Source: Candidatus Gastranaerophilales bacterium
Lineage (GTDB): Bacteria > Cyanobacteriota > Vampirovibrionia > Gastranaerophilales > Gastranaerophilaceae
NCBI GenBank assembly: GCA_947624265.1
Contig: CANQJQ010000007.1
Coordinates: 1 to 32,257 of the forward strand
Direction of reading: 5' to 3'
Length of the DNA stretch: 32,257 nucleotides
Of the stretch, positions 31,200 to 32,257 are shown piece by piece. Every line of letters begins with the position of its first letter. Positions within the stretch are counted from its first letter, which is position 1. The notes beneath the pieces were generated by a model. That model saw nothing but the letters and a program-made list of their open reading frames with translations, was not told the DNA's origin and searched no databases. The position numbers were made by a program, and so were the translations under genes.

Positions 31200-31751
31200 A
31201 TGTGTATTAAAAAACTTTTTGTTAATACTTTTTTTATAATAAAAAATATTTTTCCGGTATTGTTTTTAACAAAGGAAAAACAAATAGCAAAGCTTTTAAT
31301 AAAAAATTCATTAAAATTATCAACTGCAGAATCTTGTACGGGAGGCTTAATAAGCTCCAGATTAACGGATATTTCGGGCTCGAGTGCATATACTTTCCAA
31401 AATTTTGTAACTTATGCAAATGAAGCAAAAGTAAAAATACTGGGAGTAAATCAGGAAACAATAGACAAGTATGGTGTTGTTAGTGAACAGGTAGCACTTG
31501 AAATGGCAGAAGGGCTTTTAAATAAATATAAGTTTGATATTGCCATATCAACAACGGGAATAGCAGGACCGTTGGGAGCAACTGACACAAAACCCGTCGG
31601 GCTTGTTTGTATTGCTGTCTCTAACAGAAAAAAAACAAAAACTTTTTCTTATAAAGCTAATCCTTTATTAATAAGACCAATAATGAAATATGCTTTTACA
31701 ATTAAGGCTCTTAAAATATTATTAGAATTTTTAAAAGAAAATTACAATTAA
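31200..31751 (+). CDS. pncC: PncC/CinA C-terminal family nicotinamide-nucleotide amidase, hydrophobic N-terminus
   Basis: 183 residues from the ATG at 31200 (1 nt after the previous stop; the track's 31179 start overlaps that gene). The core matches CinA-C: LSTAESCTGGLISSRLTDISGSSAYT, YANEAKVKILGV, YGVVSEQVALEMAEG, STTGIAGPLGATDTKPVGLV. PncC deamidates NMN to nicotinate mononucleotide in pyridine-nucleotide recycling. The first about 25 residues (MCIKKLFVNTFFIIKNIFPV) are hydrophobic and not part of the family core. Its stop TAA and the lepB stop share the four bases TTAA. Confidence 0.85.
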   Translation: MCIKKLFVNTFFIIKNIFPVLFLTKEKQIAKLLIKNSLKLSTAESCTGGLISSRLTDISGSSAYTFQNFVTYANEAKVKILGVNQETIDKYGVVSEQVALEMAEGLLNKYKFDIAISTTGIAGPLGATDTKPVGLVCIAVSNRKKTKTFSYKANPLLIRPIMKYAFTIKALKILLEFLKENYN

Positions 31752-32257
31752 TAGTTTTTGTGTTCAAAGTAATTAAAATGAGTAAATGGCCAGAATAGCA
31801 GTTTTGCTCTGCCTATAAACCTGTTTTTATTAACAACACCCCAATATCTGGAGTCGGACGAGTGACCTCTGTTATCTCCCATCATAAAATATTCGTCTTT
31901 GCCAAGGACTAAAGGTCCGCAAAACATTTGTTGCGTACAGGGCGGGTATTCATATCTATCCATAATATAAGGTTCTTCAAGTTTTTTATCGTTTATAAGT
32001 ACATCATTTGAACCGTCTTCATTATGAACAACTTCAATTTTATCACCGGGAACACCAATAATACGTTTAATATAAGCAACATCTTTGCAGAAAAAACCCG
32101 TTAAACGAGTAAAAACAGCAATGGGATTAGCTTTTAAAGTTTCTTGAGGCGGGTAAAAAACCATTACATCACCTCTTGAAGGTGTAATAAAAAATCTGGA
32201 AAGTCTTTCTACAAAAACTCTATCACCTTCTACAAGAGTCGGTTTCATAGATGCAGA
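31748..32257 (-). CDS. lepB: Signal peptidase I, 3' part (cut by window edge)
   Basis: The ORF track starts at an internal ATG (32248), but the frame stays open to the window edge as S-A-S-M-K-P-T-L, the catalytic-serine box (S-x-S-M-x-P-T-L). The gene therefore continues off the right side, where the TM anchor should be. The general-base Lys lies in YIKRIIGVPGD, and DEYFMMGDNRGHSSDSRYWG is the family's box E. LepB cleaves signal peptides at the outer face of the inner membrane, and would act on the transglycosylase and the exported protein in this window. Confidence 0.96.
   Translation of the reverse strand, partial: SASMKPTLVEGDRVFVERLSRFFITPSRGDVMVFYPPQETLKANPIAVFTRLTGFFCKDVAYIKRIIGVPGDKIEVVHNEDGSNDVLINDKKLEEPYIMDRYEYPPCTQQMFCGPLVLGKDEYFMMGDNRGHSSDSRYWGVVNKNRFIGRAKLLFWPFTHFNYFEHKNY

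Overview
The window is about 32.3 kb of a low-GC bacterial chromosome with ordinary housekeeping content: translation, methionine/SAM, shikimate, gluconeogenesis and potassium uptake. The mix of TonB-like and exported proteins, the short phenylalanine-lysine-glycine motif near the N-terminus of a large unknown membrane protein, and the AT-rich codon use make me suspect an uncultured gut cyanobacterial sister lineage (Gastranaerophilales / Vampirovibrionia). This is an inference from style, not from a database match. I see no rRNA, tRNA, CRISPR array or transposase gene.

Layout. 1-2.0 kb: the 5' part of rplJ on the minus strand with a structured leader carrying an attenuator-like hairpin, then divergent infC-rpmI-rplT, where infC uses an ATT start codon missed by the ORF track. 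2.0-2.5 kb: a non-coding block of four 69-70 bp tandem repeats. 2.5-5.8 kb: a small unknown protein, a large unknown membrane protein and a CCA-adding/poly(A) polymerase gene. 5.8-8.8 kb (minus): metK, rpsO and an M20 peptidase. 8.9-13.5 kb: a ribbon-helix-helix protein, an exported lytic transglycosylase, a pseudo-Nudix (NrtR-like) regulator, a radical SAM protein, and a winged-helix regulator paired with a HgdB/DUF2229-type Fe-S protein. 13.5-15.4 kb: pckA behind a leader containing a strong terminator hairpin.

15.4-17.7 kb is a small accessory patch: a HigBA-like toxin-antitoxin pair, an untracked 34-residue single-TM protein, a 172 bp imperfect inverted repeat, two XRE-type regulators and an unknown protein. 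17.7-26.2 kb holds a second radical SAM paralog, a TPR protein, trkA-trkH, and a three-gene membrane operon (VWA-like protein, FHA-like multi-TM protein, zinc-ribbon/TonB-C protein) that I do not recognise as a described system. 26.2-32.3 kb holds aroA, a 443 bp gene-free block of nested inverted repeats, an unknown protein, an Fmt-like formyltransferase, a YhaM-like HD exonuclease, an exported protein, a PncC/CinA-C amidase and the 3' part of lepB.

The most notable things are: (1) a recurring promoter architecture in which the -10 hexamer ends 6-7 nt before the start codon with no Shine-Dalgarno, predicting leaderless mRNAs for at least five genes; (2) two radical SAM paralogs with a cysteine-rich SPASM-like module in front of, not behind, the radical SAM core; (3) the VWA/FHA/TonB-C operon; (4) the nested inverted-repeat block at 27.5-27.9 kb; and (5) the 34-aa membrane microprotein beside the toxin-antitoxin pair.
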